In this document: piece after piece, positions 22,960-33,830 of the stretch
Layout: each line of letters starts with the position of its first letter
Position numbering within the stretch: position 1 is the stretch's first letter
NCBI RefSeq assembly: GCF_012489685.1
Contig: NC_080043.1
Span: 79,252,292 to 79,316,291, forward strand
DNA from: Lotus japonicus
Lineage: Eukaryota; Streptophyta; Magnoliopsida; Fabales; Fabaceae
Direction of reading: 5' to 3'
DNA: 64,000 bases
The notes under the pieces: model-generated
Databases searched by the model: none
Seen by the model: the letters and a program-made list of their open reading frames with translations, nothing else
Told to the model about the DNA's origin: nothing
Translations under genes and position numbers: made by a program

Positions 22960-25900
22960 CAAGGAGGAAGGAAATTAAGAAATTACATATGGGTATGGTG
23001 AGAGTGATTTTGGTTGCTTGGGAACTGGTTCAGCCTTATCTTCAGTTTTGGGCACTGAGTTTATTTCAGGAGCGAGTGACGCTGCTACTACGTCTACTTT
23101 GGGCTCGGAGACTGTGTCAGGAGCAGCTTCTGCTATCTGTACAGTGCTTTCAGCTGCAGGTGATGCTGCTGCTGCGTCTACTTTGGGCTCGGAGACCGTG
23201 TCAGGAGTAGCTTCTGCTATCTGTACAGTGCTTTCAGCTGTAGCAAGCGCTGGACTTTGTTCTGTTGGTGCTGGAAGAGCCTTATCATTGGTGGAGGTTG
23301 GTAGAAGAGCCTTTCCAATTTGCTAATATTTCCAGCCATTAAATTTTCAGAAACATATGTACATTGTATATTACAATATGTGAACCATACAATGCATCAC
23401 ATCATAATTGGAGCGATTTATTAGTGCATAGATCAGGAAAAATCTCAATTACCTTAATTTCATCAGCAAGTTCTTTAGGGGCAACTTTGGTGGTCAAGAA
23501 CTCATCAACTTGCTGTAGTGTTTTCTTCCGGTCCTGCCATCAAAATAAACAATTGAATAAAAAAGAAAAAAATCAATTGATACGAGCTTGAGCCTCCTCT
23601 ACAAAGAATGATAAACCAGAAATTAAGGGCACCATGGAACTGGCATAATGTTCATGCAATGGTTCGCCGCAATTGTCAACAAAATCCATAATGTACAAAT
23701 CCATGAGTTTACAACTTGATTAATAATATATTTTGATTTCCTCATCAGTCAACCCCATCCACTTCTAATATATTATATCATGTTCACCTAGGATGTGTAG
23801 ACCAACCAGAAAACTGCCCCAAAGGATGTGGCTCTGCATGTTCTAAGCAACAACACTCAAAACTTATCCCCTTCAGAGAAAAAATGTTCTCAAGTCTTAA
23901 CCAAGATCAGCATAATCATTGCACCTAAGAGTACATCCATAACCAAACCATCGAAAAACCATGCGATAATAGCGACCAACATTGAGGATCACCTATTGGT
24001 TATTGTCAAACATCCATTACAGTACAGAATATCTCAACATCTATCCCATTTCCATCACCAAAAACCTAAATCATGCTGCTAACAAAACTTCAAACAACAA
24101 TCGTATTTGGGATTGGGATCACATATTGAATGCTTAAAGTGCTGAACTTAATGGAAAAACCATCACACATTTAGGAGGAATTGCAATGCGCAGACTAGCA
24201 ACACAATAATGGTCCAGGAGTCAAAGGTTCATTGCTCAACAAAATTAATGATAACAAACAATATTTATTCATACTGCATGGAAATACATACCTCTGCAAA
24301 TAGAAGCTTCTTGCTTGCGAACTGAACAAGTGCAGCTGATCCTACAAGTTGGAGAATTGTTTCTATCTACAAGCAGAGTTACATCATGAAGGAGTACTTT
24401 TATGTTAGCAGAGTCACACAATTGATTATTGCTTTCTGGGAAAATGGAATAAATTGTAAGTAATAACTCATTAGGTCAACCTCAGAAAATGCTAATAGAC
24501 CCAGTCCAGTAGCTGCAACAATCCCAAGAGTAACAGGCAAGCCATCAGATGTGTCCTGCAAAAAAAACACCTTTAATTAGAAATACAATATCTCATCCTC
24601 ATCTTTAACTTTTCTGATGTGTAAGTTCAGCTCTGCATTTTCCCCCTGTTTCCTTTCTTGCTTGCAGAAATCCTCAATTCGAGAAAGCTAACATTTTAAT
24701 TCTCTCATAAATAATTGAATTGTGTATACCACATTCTTAAATTTAATAAAAGGGTTATGTATGCCTAATTGCCTACTATTTTACAATCTGAGAAGTAACT
24801 GTAGTATTTTGCATGCGTATAAGCATTGAATATTACAATCGCAATTAGACAAGACCGAGATACATACTCCTAGTGCATCATTGATCACATCTGTCAGATT
24901 GCCAAAATCCAAACTCAATGCCTTCTTTGGTGCTATCCATGGAAGACCACTATTCTGCAGAATTTCAGTCCAAGTCAGCACATTGATTATCAATTTATCA
25001 TAGAAAATTTAGTAATTTAAATGAAAATATGACAAATATGAAACAAAAAGGGAAAAGAAAAGAAATACCGTCCATCCTCGTGGTCCTTCTGCACCATCCT
25101 TAATTGCATAAGCAGCTTTGAATCCATTAAGGGTGACTAACTCTGCAACCAGTTCAGAGTTCCCATCAAATCTGGCTTCCATCACAAGTTCACCCTATCA
25201 GCTTCAAGTACATTCTTTTGCAAATTGCAAGAAGAAGCAACAAATATTGGTAAACTAAAGTTCCTCAAATGTTAAATCAGACGATACAGTCTGCAGATGC
25301 ATCAGCTGAAGTATTGATTTTCTTGCTAATGCCCCACATAGAGCATATGTATACTCTATGGTCAGTGTCTGATTGATTAAACTAAACGTTATTCATCAAA
25401 CACAAAATTGAGTTAGTTTTTTTATCATTACTTCAACTATTGGTTGTATTCTCGCATCTAGAATCCCCCCTATACTACTCATTTGGAAACTTTAAGCTGG
25501 AATCCTTAATGCGATTGCGTTTTTTTCATAGTGGAAATACTTATATCCAAGATTGATCTAACAGAAATGGAAATCTGAATGCATGATCCAATCACAATGA
25601 CAGAAATCTTTAAATGTTAATGCATTCACAATTTTTTTCAATTAATACCCAAAATGGGATTACTCAATATACCATAGCATCAATATCCATCATCTTAGAA
25701 TTTGGCCTAAAACTACCCAAAAAGCTAACTAGGTTGCTCTACAATTTATAAACACACTTATTTAGTCATATGTCTAGTCAATGTGCGACTTCTCAACACA
25801 CACCCTCGCCTCCAGAGGGCTGGACATAGTCAATGTGCGACTTCTCAACACACACTCTCCCCTCCAGAGCTAGACATTTGGAGCGTGGAATTTGCATAAA

Positions 25901-26616
25901 TGGACACGTATACAATGACAAACAAACAAAAAAATTGCAAATAAAATAGTTCTTTGTTATTCTTACTTGTCAAGAACAAACAATGTGGTATTCTCAGGTT
26001 CCTTAAACTTCAAAGAAAGCTTCTTCAAAAACCCTGGCTTGTCATCACCCTTGTAAGCTATGGCCACCGGTTTCTTCTTCAACCCCCCAACATCCGGGGT
26101 ACCCACCTGCCTAATCTCCACAGGTGCTCTTATATCAAGCAACTGAGCACTCCCATCAGCACCAAGCTTCACATACGCATTCTTCGCCGACTCAACACCC
26201 CACGCCTTAGGCTTCTTCAGAACCTGAGACAAAACCAATGGCACTGCCAAAATAGCAACCCCTCCAGCAACAACTGCAGGGTTCTCACCTGCAAAGCTGG
26301 CAACACTTTCCACAAACCCATTTGCATCAAAATCTCCAGAGTTAGAGATTTTCGGATTCATGGATTGGCCTAGTGCTTCTTCATAGGTTAAAGCTTTGGC
26401 AATTCCACTGTTTACCACTGAAGCTGCAAGAATCAGACCCCCATGTAAACCTGTTGATAAACACTCTTGAAATGTTCTTTTCTTGGTGGTGGAGGTGGAG
26501 AAGTTTGAGACTTTGCATGCAGATATTGTGGGGTGTGATGAGAATTTTCTGGGTTGTTTTCTTGCATCAGAAAGCACAGAGAGAGGGGTTAAACCAGCTG
26601 CATTGAGGGCCTCCAT
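22540..26616 (-). CDS. TROL: TROL, thylakoid rhodanese-like protein (rhodanese-domain protein 4), eight exons
   Basis: Exons (minus): 25967-26616, 25069-25171, 24868-24954, 24481-24555, 24292-24366, 23453-23533, 22987-23322, 22540-22587; 484 aa, all in frame. TROL tethers ferredoxin-NADP+ reductase (FNR) to thylakoids and so steers electrons at the end of linear transport. Visible parts: Ser/Thr/Lys-rich chloroplast transit peptide, hydrophobic segment about 113-133, rhodanese fold about 136-250 with LLDIRAPVE, second hydrophobic region about 285-322, a Pro/Ala/Glu-rich linker, and the C-terminal [20 protein letters not shown], the FNR-binding motif also seen in Tic62. The position expected for catalytic Cys is Asp216 (FVLDKFDGNSE), as I remember for the Arabidopsis protein, so it is not a sulfurtransferase. 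The linker has a 28-aa tandem duplication. Introns hold a Tourist MITE and a TRIM relic. Confidence 0.95.
22724..22863. mobile_element. Tourist-like MITE in TROL intron 7
   Basis: A 140-bp element with TIRs GTGCATGTTTGGAAA and, inverted, GTGCATGTATGGAAA, flanked by TAA at 22721-22723 and 22864-22866. The arms pair through CACGGTGAA.CCAAAATCATGG. A TAA target is typical of Tourist (PIF/Harbinger). Confidence 0.82.
22926..22957. repeat. AT microsatellite in TROL intron 7
   Basis: About 30 bp of alternating A and T, 30 bp from the splice donor of exon 7. Confidence 0.85.
23065..23240 (-). repeat. 84-bp tandem duplication in TROL exon 7
   Basis: Two adjacent 28-codon units begin [20 protein letters not shown] and [20 protein letters not shown] (residues 386-413 and 414-441). 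The DNA copies are also nearly identical, so the duplication is recent. It lengthens the flexible linker before the FNR-binding motif without changing the frame. Confidence 0.85.
25716..25905 (-). mobile_element. TRIM relic in TROL intron 1
   Basis: The segment resembles the TRIM at 13869-14209: TTGCTCTACAATTTATAA, GTCTAGTCAATGTGCGACTT, then CTCCAGAGGGCTGGACAT and ATTTGGAGCGTGGAATT. Only one partial LTR and some interior remain, and about 50 bp starting AGTCAATGTGCGACTTCTC is tandemly repeated (about 25775-25826 and 25829-25879). It has no coding capacity. Confidence 0.6.
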
Positions 26617-27420
26617 AGCATAATTTTTTATGAGGCACTCAAAGGCTGAACTACCATCAATTTACAAGCTCAAAGGGAGTGATGATGTTGAATTCTTTTC
26701 CTTGTGAAGATGATGATCTAGTTTGAGTGGAAACTGGTGACAGAGATTGAAGTAAAGGCCTAAAGGGTAAGCCTGTGTTGTTTTGGTGGCTTTGGTGCAA
26801 TGCAGTGATGGACAAGTAGGTGCTGAGGTGTAGAGATATAGGATCACAGCCAATGGTTGCTTGACATGTGGATGATGAGGATGAGATTGCAGCTGATGAG
26901 GATTGTGTTGAGGCTTCATCTTCTGGAATTGTGTGGCCTAGAAACATCTGAGGCTACTACTCTTGTAGAAGAGAAGTACTACTAATCTACAGAGTACTAC
27001 TACTCTTAGACTTAGTGCAGTACAATTTTAAAAGGTATTTTTTTCTCTAATTTATACTTATGAATCTAAAATGATTTTTGAAAAAAAAATATCTCTGAAA
27101 AGTATTATTTGATTTAAAATAGGGATTATGATACCATAAAATGTATGTGATAAAATTTTACTCGGTCAACAATCCACATAAACTTCCCCATGAACTTTTC
27201 ATATTTGTTTTAGTCACTTAAAATTTTCTTTCATTAAATTTAGGCATTCTCATATTTTCCCCGCCTCCATGAAACCATTGACTCCACCATACCAACCATC
27301 GCTCGCCTCCTCATCCCCACCTCATTCCACCATTAATTCCGAACGGACATCACCAACCTCCAATTCTTGACAATAGGTAAGAAGTGGAAGGGGTGGAAGG
27401 AAGGGGTATTTATCTAGAGC
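26617..27420. other. TROL 5' flank and intergenic sequence
   Basis: The first 300 bp should hold the TROL promoter and 5' UTR (minus strand). Overlapping frames here show no domain. No TATA box stands out. Confidence 0.4.
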
Positions 27421-27960
27421 AGAAATGAATGTCGTTATTAAATTTGCAGCCCTGATGGTTCCATCATATATTATGTGTTGTTATGCTCTCCCTCAAGGAG
27501 TTTGTGATCAAATTGAATCCACCATCAGTGAGTTCTTTTGGAGTGGGGATGTGGGCAAACAAAAGATTCATTGGCCTCGTTTGGAGTGGCCCGCCGTGCC
27601 CAAGCGAATTAAGGCTTCAGTTTTCCGGGTTTTTGTGCTTTTAATTATGCTTTGTTTGCAAAGAATTAGTGGCGCTTTTACACTAGATCGGATCTTATTG
27701 TGAGTAGATTGCTTAAGTTAGTGTATTGTAATAGGAGGTCTATTTTGGAGGCATAGTTGGGGTATAAGTTAAGTTATGCTTGGTCAAGCATTTTCAATGC
27801 GGTATGGTAGTTAGTGAAGGTAGTGTTTAGTGGCAAAAATTCTGAACGTGACATTATCTAAATGTGAATGTGTGCAACTTTGAGATTGGTGAGGATTAGT
27901 TCGGTGAAATTTTCTAAAGGTGGCACAATGATAAGGTGTAAGGTGTAAAAGATCGTCTAT
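27421..27960 (+). pseudogene. LINE (non-LTR retrotransposon) ORF2 relic
   Basis: The frame reading VPSYIMCCYALPQGVCDQIE then FFWSGDVGKQKIHWPRLEWP matches the segment after the reverse transcriptase of plant L1-type LINEs (typically P.Y.MSCF.LP...C..I......FWWG....RKIHW..W). Later pieces (RRSILEA, LGYKLSYAWSSIFNAVW) are in frame only between stops and shifts. The element is decayed and both ends are missing. Confidence 0.7.
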
Positions 27961-27974
27961 GGTCTTGCTTGGGA

Positions 27975-28652
27975 TGTATCAAGTAAGAACTAATGTTATC
28001 GTGAGAAGTGAGAACTAATCATATGAAACATTGGATTCAATTTAAACTCAGATTATAGATTTATGTAAATTGAAAGTCACTTTAGCCTTGTGATGAGACT
28101 CACAATTTTGAAAGAGAACGTGGTTTGCCCTATCTTCCCTCACTCTTGACAGCTTTGATATGCATCCTTCACGCTCTCCTACGCAAGTTCCTCATCGAAA
28201 GTTCATCCTTTTTATCTATATACTTTCCTCTTTTTGTTATGCACAACTAACCTTCTTCAACTTCTAATGGTACACTAAGAAAATCCTGTCAAGCAACCTT
28301 CCTCTCTATAATGCCATCAACACAGAGAAGGTGGCGAGCAATATGGATTGGGCATTGTAGATGCTCCTAGGCATTGCAAAAGCATCGCTCATGCGGTTGC
28401 TCAAGGTCCACGGGACTGTCGGTGGCAGACTTGCATATGACTATATGAGAACGCGAAGGATGCATACTAGAGCTATAAAGAGTGAGGGAAGATAGGGCAT
28501 ATCATGTTCTGTGCTGAATTGTGAGTCATGTCATAGGGTTAGAGTGTCTTTCTATTTGAGTTTAATCTAGGCCTTAAAATTGAGTCTAATGGTTCATATA
28601 ATTAGTTCTCATTTCTGACACTAACATTACACTTTCTTGATTCTTATAAACT
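27975..28652. mobile_element. Long foldback element, about 680 bp
   Basis: The left arm (27975-28200) and the right arm (28430-28652) pair with gaps. GCCCTATCTTCCCTCACTCT, TATGCATCCTTC.CG.TCTC and GAGAACTAAT.ATATGAA.CATT all appear in both arms in opposite orientation. The loop is about 230 bp. It lies directly behind the LINE relic and may have inserted into it. Target duplication not resolved. Confidence 0.6.
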
Positions 28653-29088
28653 AGTTCGGTTTAATAAATCTAAAATAAGAATTACCCCCTTCATTTTCCT
28701 TCCTTAAATTTTTTTTTTTTTTTTGCTCATATGATTTCTTCTCATGTGTTCATGTGATCCTTCCCTAACCAAGTAAGCTTCTAGGATGGTTGTTGTTTGA
28801 TACTAATCGATTTATACAAGAACCTAAGGTGAGGCATTGCGGCCACATAGAATGTCATTACCTTGAACTAAATTTCAGATAATTGGAACCAAACACGGAT
28901 TCTATGCGTTCCAAGCAAGAAATACTCAAATTTTTACTTAACGCATTTGTCATTCCATTACAAGCATGATCACCAAAGAAAAGAAAACCATTATAACCAA
29001 TAAAATCCCCCAATTCAAACAAGAAGAAATGAACCAATAATAAACAATCTGTGTTACCACAGAAGGTATTGATAGAGAGATAAATCAG
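28653..29088. other. Intergenic sequence and DUF3339 3' flank
   Basis: Nothing is recognised apart from a poly-T run near 28710. The part near 29088 is likely the 3' UTR of the DUF3339 gene. Confidence 0.4.
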
Positions 29089-29298
29089 TTACCCCATGTA
29101 CATGTGGACTCCAATAGCTAACAAAAAGATGCAAACGAGAACAAAGTACAAGATAGAATGAACAAGTATAGAAGCTCCACTGGTCTGAAAGTTGCCAAAC
29201 TCTACCATCCTACTTTTGCCAGGAATCTGAATCAGCAACCCTGGAGTCAAGAGAATGAAGAGCACCACTGACACAAAAACTGGCCCCCAATCCGCCAT
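29089..29298 (-). CDS. DUF3339 small membrane protein
   Basis: A 69-aa protein beginning MADWGPVFVSVVLFILLTPG. The first true ATG is at 29298; the in-frame codon upstream is TTG. Plant DUF3339 proteins are 68-70 aa, start M(A/S)DWGPV and contain VEFGNFQTSG...LVHS, all present here. Two hydrophobic segments (about 8-26 and 45-68) flank a short polar stretch (PGKSRMVEFGNFQTS), giving a hairpin membrane protein. The biochemical role of the family is not known. The coding region is a single exon; any intron would be in the 5' UTR. Confidence 0.88.
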   Translation of the reverse strand: MADWGPVFVSVVLFILLTPGLLIQIPGKSRMVEFGNFQTSGASILVHSILYFVLVCIFLLAIGVHMYMG

Positions 29299-29304
29299 CT
29301 TCAA

Positions 29305-31001
29305 TTTCCTGTTTTCCTCTCTACTCTAGCTCTCCCTCTTGATCTCTTTCAATAGTTGGTTTTGTGGTTGCTATTAATTGAGTGCACATGGGACTTGAAC
29401 ATGGAAATATGGATAGAAAGGTGAGGGTGGTGGCTTTGGTACAAGAGACAAGAATTTGATGACTAGATTGTTGTCTAGAAAGGGGAAAAAGTTAAGTTGC
29501 ATAATGAAGCCATTCTGATTCAGTTTTTAGTTCTTTACAACTCATATGCAACACAACAAGCTACCAACGGGTAGCAAATTAGCAACTGATTAATTAATTA
29601 GTGTTTGTTTAATCATTATAAACAACAAACTTAGTGAGGAAATAACATAAGGCCATAAGGGGATATGGGGGAGGGATGCATAAATTAATCTAAACCAATG
29701 AACACTCCTACTAACGATACTAAATGAGTGGAAAAACTAAAAAATTGAAAATGAAACTTCATCTATTTTACCATATGGTCTATGAAGTAGCAAGAACAAA
29801 TGTTAATGAATAACCTGAAAACAGATTAATCCAATCCCAGATATATAGTAGACAACAGGGAAAAAAAATCATGAAGTAACACTATAGGACAAGCCCATGT
29901 TTCTAAAACCAGTCCCGTTATTAAACCAATGAAGAGAGTTCACGGTTTAATGGTTCAACCGTGCTCGAATATTGACAAAAAAAAACTGTGCTCGAATTTT
30001 GATTGAACAAAAAATAATTAAATATATACTTTTAAAAATATATTATTTATCAAATAATTTATTAACATAAAATGTTAAGAAATTAAGTCAAAATAAATTT
30101 TAAACTAACATGAAATCATCGCTGTATATTTTATTAGATAAAAATGAATAATATAAAGATAAAAGAAATTTCAATACAGGTGAGTATTCTAAATGAATAA
30201 AAATATATTTTTCTGTTTTTTTTTTGTGATTTAAGAAGTTTTTTAAATATGAGTGGTTCAGACCATTTATAACTAATTTTGGTCGATTTTGACTTGGTGT
30301 GACACTTTTCATATTATTTCTTTGAATAGTTAAGTCATTAGACCGGTTCTCGATTAAATTGATCGGACCAACCAGTCCAGTTTGATTTTCACAATTATGC
30401 CAGAAGTTAACCAAACCTCCCTTGCTATCAAACTTTATGAGTTTAATTGATAAAATTTAATTTTAAATGACTACATCTATGAAAGATACTTATATCAAGG
30501 ATTAAAACATAATTTTACTTTAAATAATATTTGAGAAATTTTAATTTTGATATATCATCAGTATGAAAATATGTTTAATTATTATTTAATCATGTGTTTC
30601 TACTTCATTTAACGAATTTGATATTTCAAAAAATTATTAAACATAATCACTCATTAAATAAGATATCACCTCAAAATAAAATTTTAGAAACACCATGAAA
30701 GAAAAAGTCTGGGATTCTGTAATCTAGGAATAGTATTCTACAATCTAGTATTTGCAATTGTAGCTAAGGTTCACCCACCAACCATTTTACCTTTTTTCAG
30801 TTCAACACTTCACTTGTATGAGAATCAACCAAACCTTATCCACAAAAAACTCAAGTTCTGGCTTGGCATTCCACAAGCTCACAACAAATTCTCTAGCATT
30901 CCCTCCAAATTCTAGGAAATGGATCATTGGAAATGCATCACTAGCTAGAGCTATGTTACTATGATCTTGTCATTGCCATTTCATCACAGTTATTCAGTCC
31001 A
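29305..31001. other. Intergenic sequence with degenerate repeats
   Basis: This holds DUF3339 upstream sequence, a micro-insertion scar (29976-29984) and the PPR promoter. Phrases near 29900-29970 and 30250-30420 (GGTTCA, GACCGGTTCTCG, CCAGTCC) resemble a decayed long-TIR element of the ACCGGTT type, but I could not pair the ends. Confidence 0.4.
29976..29984. repeat. Micro-retroinsertion, degenerate duplication
   Basis: CAAAAAAAA lies between ACCGTGCTCGAATATTGA (29958-29975) and ACTGTGCTCGAATTTTGA (29985-30002), 16 of 18 identical. The junction reads TTGACAAAAAAAA, similar to the scars at 5084 and 7563. Confidence 0.45.
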
Positions 31002-33830
31002 ATGAAATTTTGCATCTTCTCTCAGAACCAAAGCTTTATGGATAAGCTAGCTCCCTTTCATAATCTTAATCCTTATACTGCTCACATGCTACCAAAATGC
31101 CATTCACCAACTTCAGTTTCTCTTGGATTGTCAGATACTCAGTTCTTTTCTTCAGCTCAATTTTCCACACCAAGATTTTCTCCTTCCTTTCAGTCTTTGG
31201 ATGAGTTGGGTGGGATAAGGACTTTGAATTCTGTCAGGGAATTGCATGCAAAGATGTTGAAGATCCCAAATAAGAGGAGCATGACAACAATGGATGGAAG
31301 CTTGATAAGATACTATTTGGAGTTTGGAGATTTCATGTCAGCAATAAAGGTGTTCTTTGTGGGTTTTGCTAAGAATTATCATCTCTGCAATTCTTTTCTG
31401 GATGAATTTGGAAGTTCTGGAGGTGACCCACATCAGATTCTGGAGGTCTTCAAGGAACTGCATAGTAAAGGTGTGGAATTTGATAGCAGAGCTCTCACTG
31501 TTGTTCTGAAAATTTGCATGAGTTTGATGGATTTGTGGGCTGGGTTGGAAATTCATGCTTGTTTGGTCAAGAGAGGGTTCCATGTTGATGTACATTTGAG
31601 TTGTGCATTGATCAATTTCTATGAGAAGTGCTGGGGTATAGACAAGGCAAATCAAGTGTTTGATGAAACTTCTCACCAAGAAGATTTCTTGTGGAATACA
31701 GTAATTATAGCAAACTTGAGGAGTGAAAGATATGGGAAGGCCTTAGAGCTATTCCGTAGCATGCAGTCAGCTTCTGCCAAAGCCACTGGTGGTACCATTG
31801 TCAAGCTGCTGCAGGCATGTGGAAAACTGAGAGCTCTCAATGAAGGAAAGCAGATTCATGGGTACGTTTTAAGATCTGGACTAGTGTCAAATACGTCGAT
31901 TTGCAATACTATAATTAGCATGTACTCTAGAAACAATAGACTCAAACTAGCTAAAGCAGTTTTTGATTCAATGGAGGATCCTAACTTATCATCTTGGAAC
32001 TCAATAATTTCGAGTTATGCGATTGGTGGCTGCTTGAATGATGCATGGGACACTTTAAAAGAAATGGAGCATTCCAGCATTAAACCAGACATTGTAACAT
32101 GGAATTCTCTTTTGTCTGGCCATCTTCTTCAGGGGTCATATGAAATGGTTCTCTCCAGTTTACGGAGCCTGCGAAGTGCAGGCTACAAGCCAGATTCATG
32201 TTCTATAACTAGTGCCCTACAAGCAGTTATTGAATTGGGTTGCTTTAAATTAGGTAAAGAAATCCATGGTTACACAATTAGAAGTATGCTTAACAGTGAT
32301 GTCTATGTCAGTACCTCATTGGTGGATATGTATGTTAAGAATGATTGTTTAGGTAAAGCTCATGCAGTGTTCCTTCATGCAAAGAACAAAAACATTTTTG
32401 CCTGGAACTCATTGATATCTGGTTACTCCTACAAGGGCCTGTTCAGTGATGCTGAAAAACTATTGAACCAGATGGAGGAGGAAGGGATGAAACCTGATCT
32501 GGTGACATGGAATGGTTTGGTTTCAGGTTATTCATTGTGGGGCTGTAATGAGGAAGCTTTTGCTGTGATCAATCGAATCAAGAGTTCAGGACTTCGTCCT
32601 AATGTCGTGTCGTGGACCGCTATGATCTCAGGATGTTCTCAAAATGAGAAGTATATGGATGCCCTACAGCTTTTCAGCCAAATGCAAGCAGAAAATGTAA
32701 AACCTAACTCTACTACCGTTTGCAGCTTGCTTCGCGCTTGTGCAGGCCCATCTTTGTTAGAGAAAGGCGAAGAGGTACACTGCTTCTGTATAAGACTTGG
32801 GTATGTGGATGATGTATATATAGCCACAGCCCTAATTGACATGTATAGTAAGGGAGGAAAACTAAAAGTAGCCTATGAGGTTTTCAGGAAAATTAAAGAG
32901 AAAACACTACCATGTTGGAATTGCATGATGATGGGGTATGCCATTTATGGCCATGGCAAAGAGGTAATTACTCTTTTTGACAAGATGTGTAAAACAGGTA
33001 TTAGACCTGATGCTATAACCTTCACCGCTCTTCTATCTGGCTGCAAGAATTCATGTTTGGTTGATGAAGGGTGGAAGTACTTTGACAGCATGCAGACAGA
33101 TTACAACATTGTTCCGAGAATCGAGCACTACACTTGCATGGTAGACCTTCTTGGGAAAGCTGGTTTTCTTGATGAAGCTTTGGATTTCATCCACACCATG
33201 CCATTTAAGCCAGATGCCAGTATTTGGGGTGCTCTTCTTGCATCCTGTAGAATTCACAAAAACATTCAGCTAGCAGAGATTGCAGCTAGGAATCTTTTCA
33301 AATTGGAACCTTATAATTCTGCTAACTACGTGCTGATGATGAATATATATTCCGACTTAAATAGATGGGACGATGTGGAGCGTCTTAAAGATTCAATGGC
33401 TGTCCAGGAGATTAAATGCCCCAATGTCTGGAGCTGGACACAAATTAACCAGACCATTCATGTGTTCTCCACAGATAGGACATCACATCCAGAGGAAGGG
33501 AAAATATATTTTGAGTTATATCAATTAATTTCGGAAATGCGAAAGCTGGGATATGTACCTGATGTTAATTGTGTATATCAGAATATTGACGACAATGAGA
33601 AGGAGAAGGTTCTGCTCAGTCACACTGAGAAGCTGGCTATGACTTATGGACTGATGAAAACAAAAGGTGAATCACCAATTAGGGTAGTTAAGAACACGAG
33701 AATTTGTCATGACTGTCATACAGTAGCAAAGTATGTTTCCTTGGCTCGAAATCGCGAGATTTTCCTCAGAGATGGTGGCCGTTTTCACCATTTTAGAAAT
33801 GGGAAATGCTCCTGCAATGATCGGTGGTAG
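31002..33830 (+). CDS. PLS-class pentatricopeptide repeat protein with DYW domain
   Basis: An intronless 942-aa protein with a probable organelle-targeting N-terminus. The start could be ATG 31002 or the in-frame ATG at 31038 (MDKLAPFHNL). Many PPR units follow, for example LWNTVIIANL, SWNSIISSYA, TWNSLLSGHL, AWNSLISGYS, SWTAMISGCS and CWNCMMMGYA. E-type motifs lead into a C-terminal DYW deaminase-like domain. The deaminase residues are intact: HTE at 874-876 and CHDC at 902-905, with a second metal cluster H..CSC ending at 938. Such proteins specify C-to-U RNA editing sites in mitochondria or plastids. The last three residues are DRW, not DYW. I recall the At4g01030 type as similar, unverified. 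The target site could be guessed from residues 5 and 35 of each repeat but is not derived here. Confidence 0.93.
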   Translation: MKFCIFSQNQSFMDKLAPFHNLNPYTAHMLPKCHSPTSVSLGLSDTQFFSSAQFSTPRFSPSFQSLDELGGIRTLNSVRELHAKMLKIPNKRSMTTMDGSLIRYYLEFGDFMSAIKVFFVGFAKNYHLCNSFLDEFGSSGGDPHQILEVFKELHSKGVEFDSRALTVVLKICMSLMDLWAGLEIHACLVKRGFHVDVHLSCALINFYEKCWGIDKANQVFDETSHQEDFLWNTVIIANLRSERYGKALELFRSMQSASAKATGGTIVKLLQACGKLRALNEGKQIHGYVLRSGLVSNTSICNTIISMYSRNNRLKLAKAVFDSMEDPNLSSWNSIISSYAIGGCLNDAWDTLKEMEHSSIKPDIVTWNSLLSGHLLQGSYEMVLSSLRSLRSAGYKPDSCSITSALQAVIELGCFKLGKEIHGYTIRSMLNSDVYVSTSLVDMYVKNDCLGKAHAVFLHAKNKNIFAWNSLISGYSYKGLFSDAEKLLNQMEEEGMKPDLVTWNGLVSGYSLWGCNEEAFAVINRIKSSGLRPNVVSWTAMISGCSQNEKYMDALQLFSQMQAENVKPNSTTVCSLLRACAGPSLLEKGEEVHCFCIRLGYVDDVYIATALIDMYSKGGKLKVAYEVFRKIKEKTLPCWNCMMMGYAIYGHGKEVITLFDKMCKTGIRPDAITFTALLSGCKNSCLVDEGWKYFDSMQTDYNIVPRIEHYTCMVDLLGKAGFLDEALDFIHTMPFKPDASIWGALLASCRIHKNIQLAEIAARNLFKLEPYNSANYVLMMNIYSDLNRWDDVERLKDSMAVQEIKCPNVWSWTQINQTIHVFSTDRTSHPEEGKIYFELYQLISEMRKLGYVPDVNCVYQNIDDNEKEKVLLSHTEKLAMTYGLMKTKGESPIRVVKNTRICHDCHTVAKYVSLARNREIFLRDGGRFHHFRNGKCSCNDRW

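Noticed and set aside
22833..23326. Plus-strand frames rich in Leu/Ala/Ser across TROL exon 7
   Set aside because: They are antisense shadows of the repeated TROL linker codons.
26657..26947. Ser/His-rich frames upstream of TROL on the minus strand
   Set aside because: Probably promoter and 5' UTR sequence; no domain, and not joined in frame to the TROL start.
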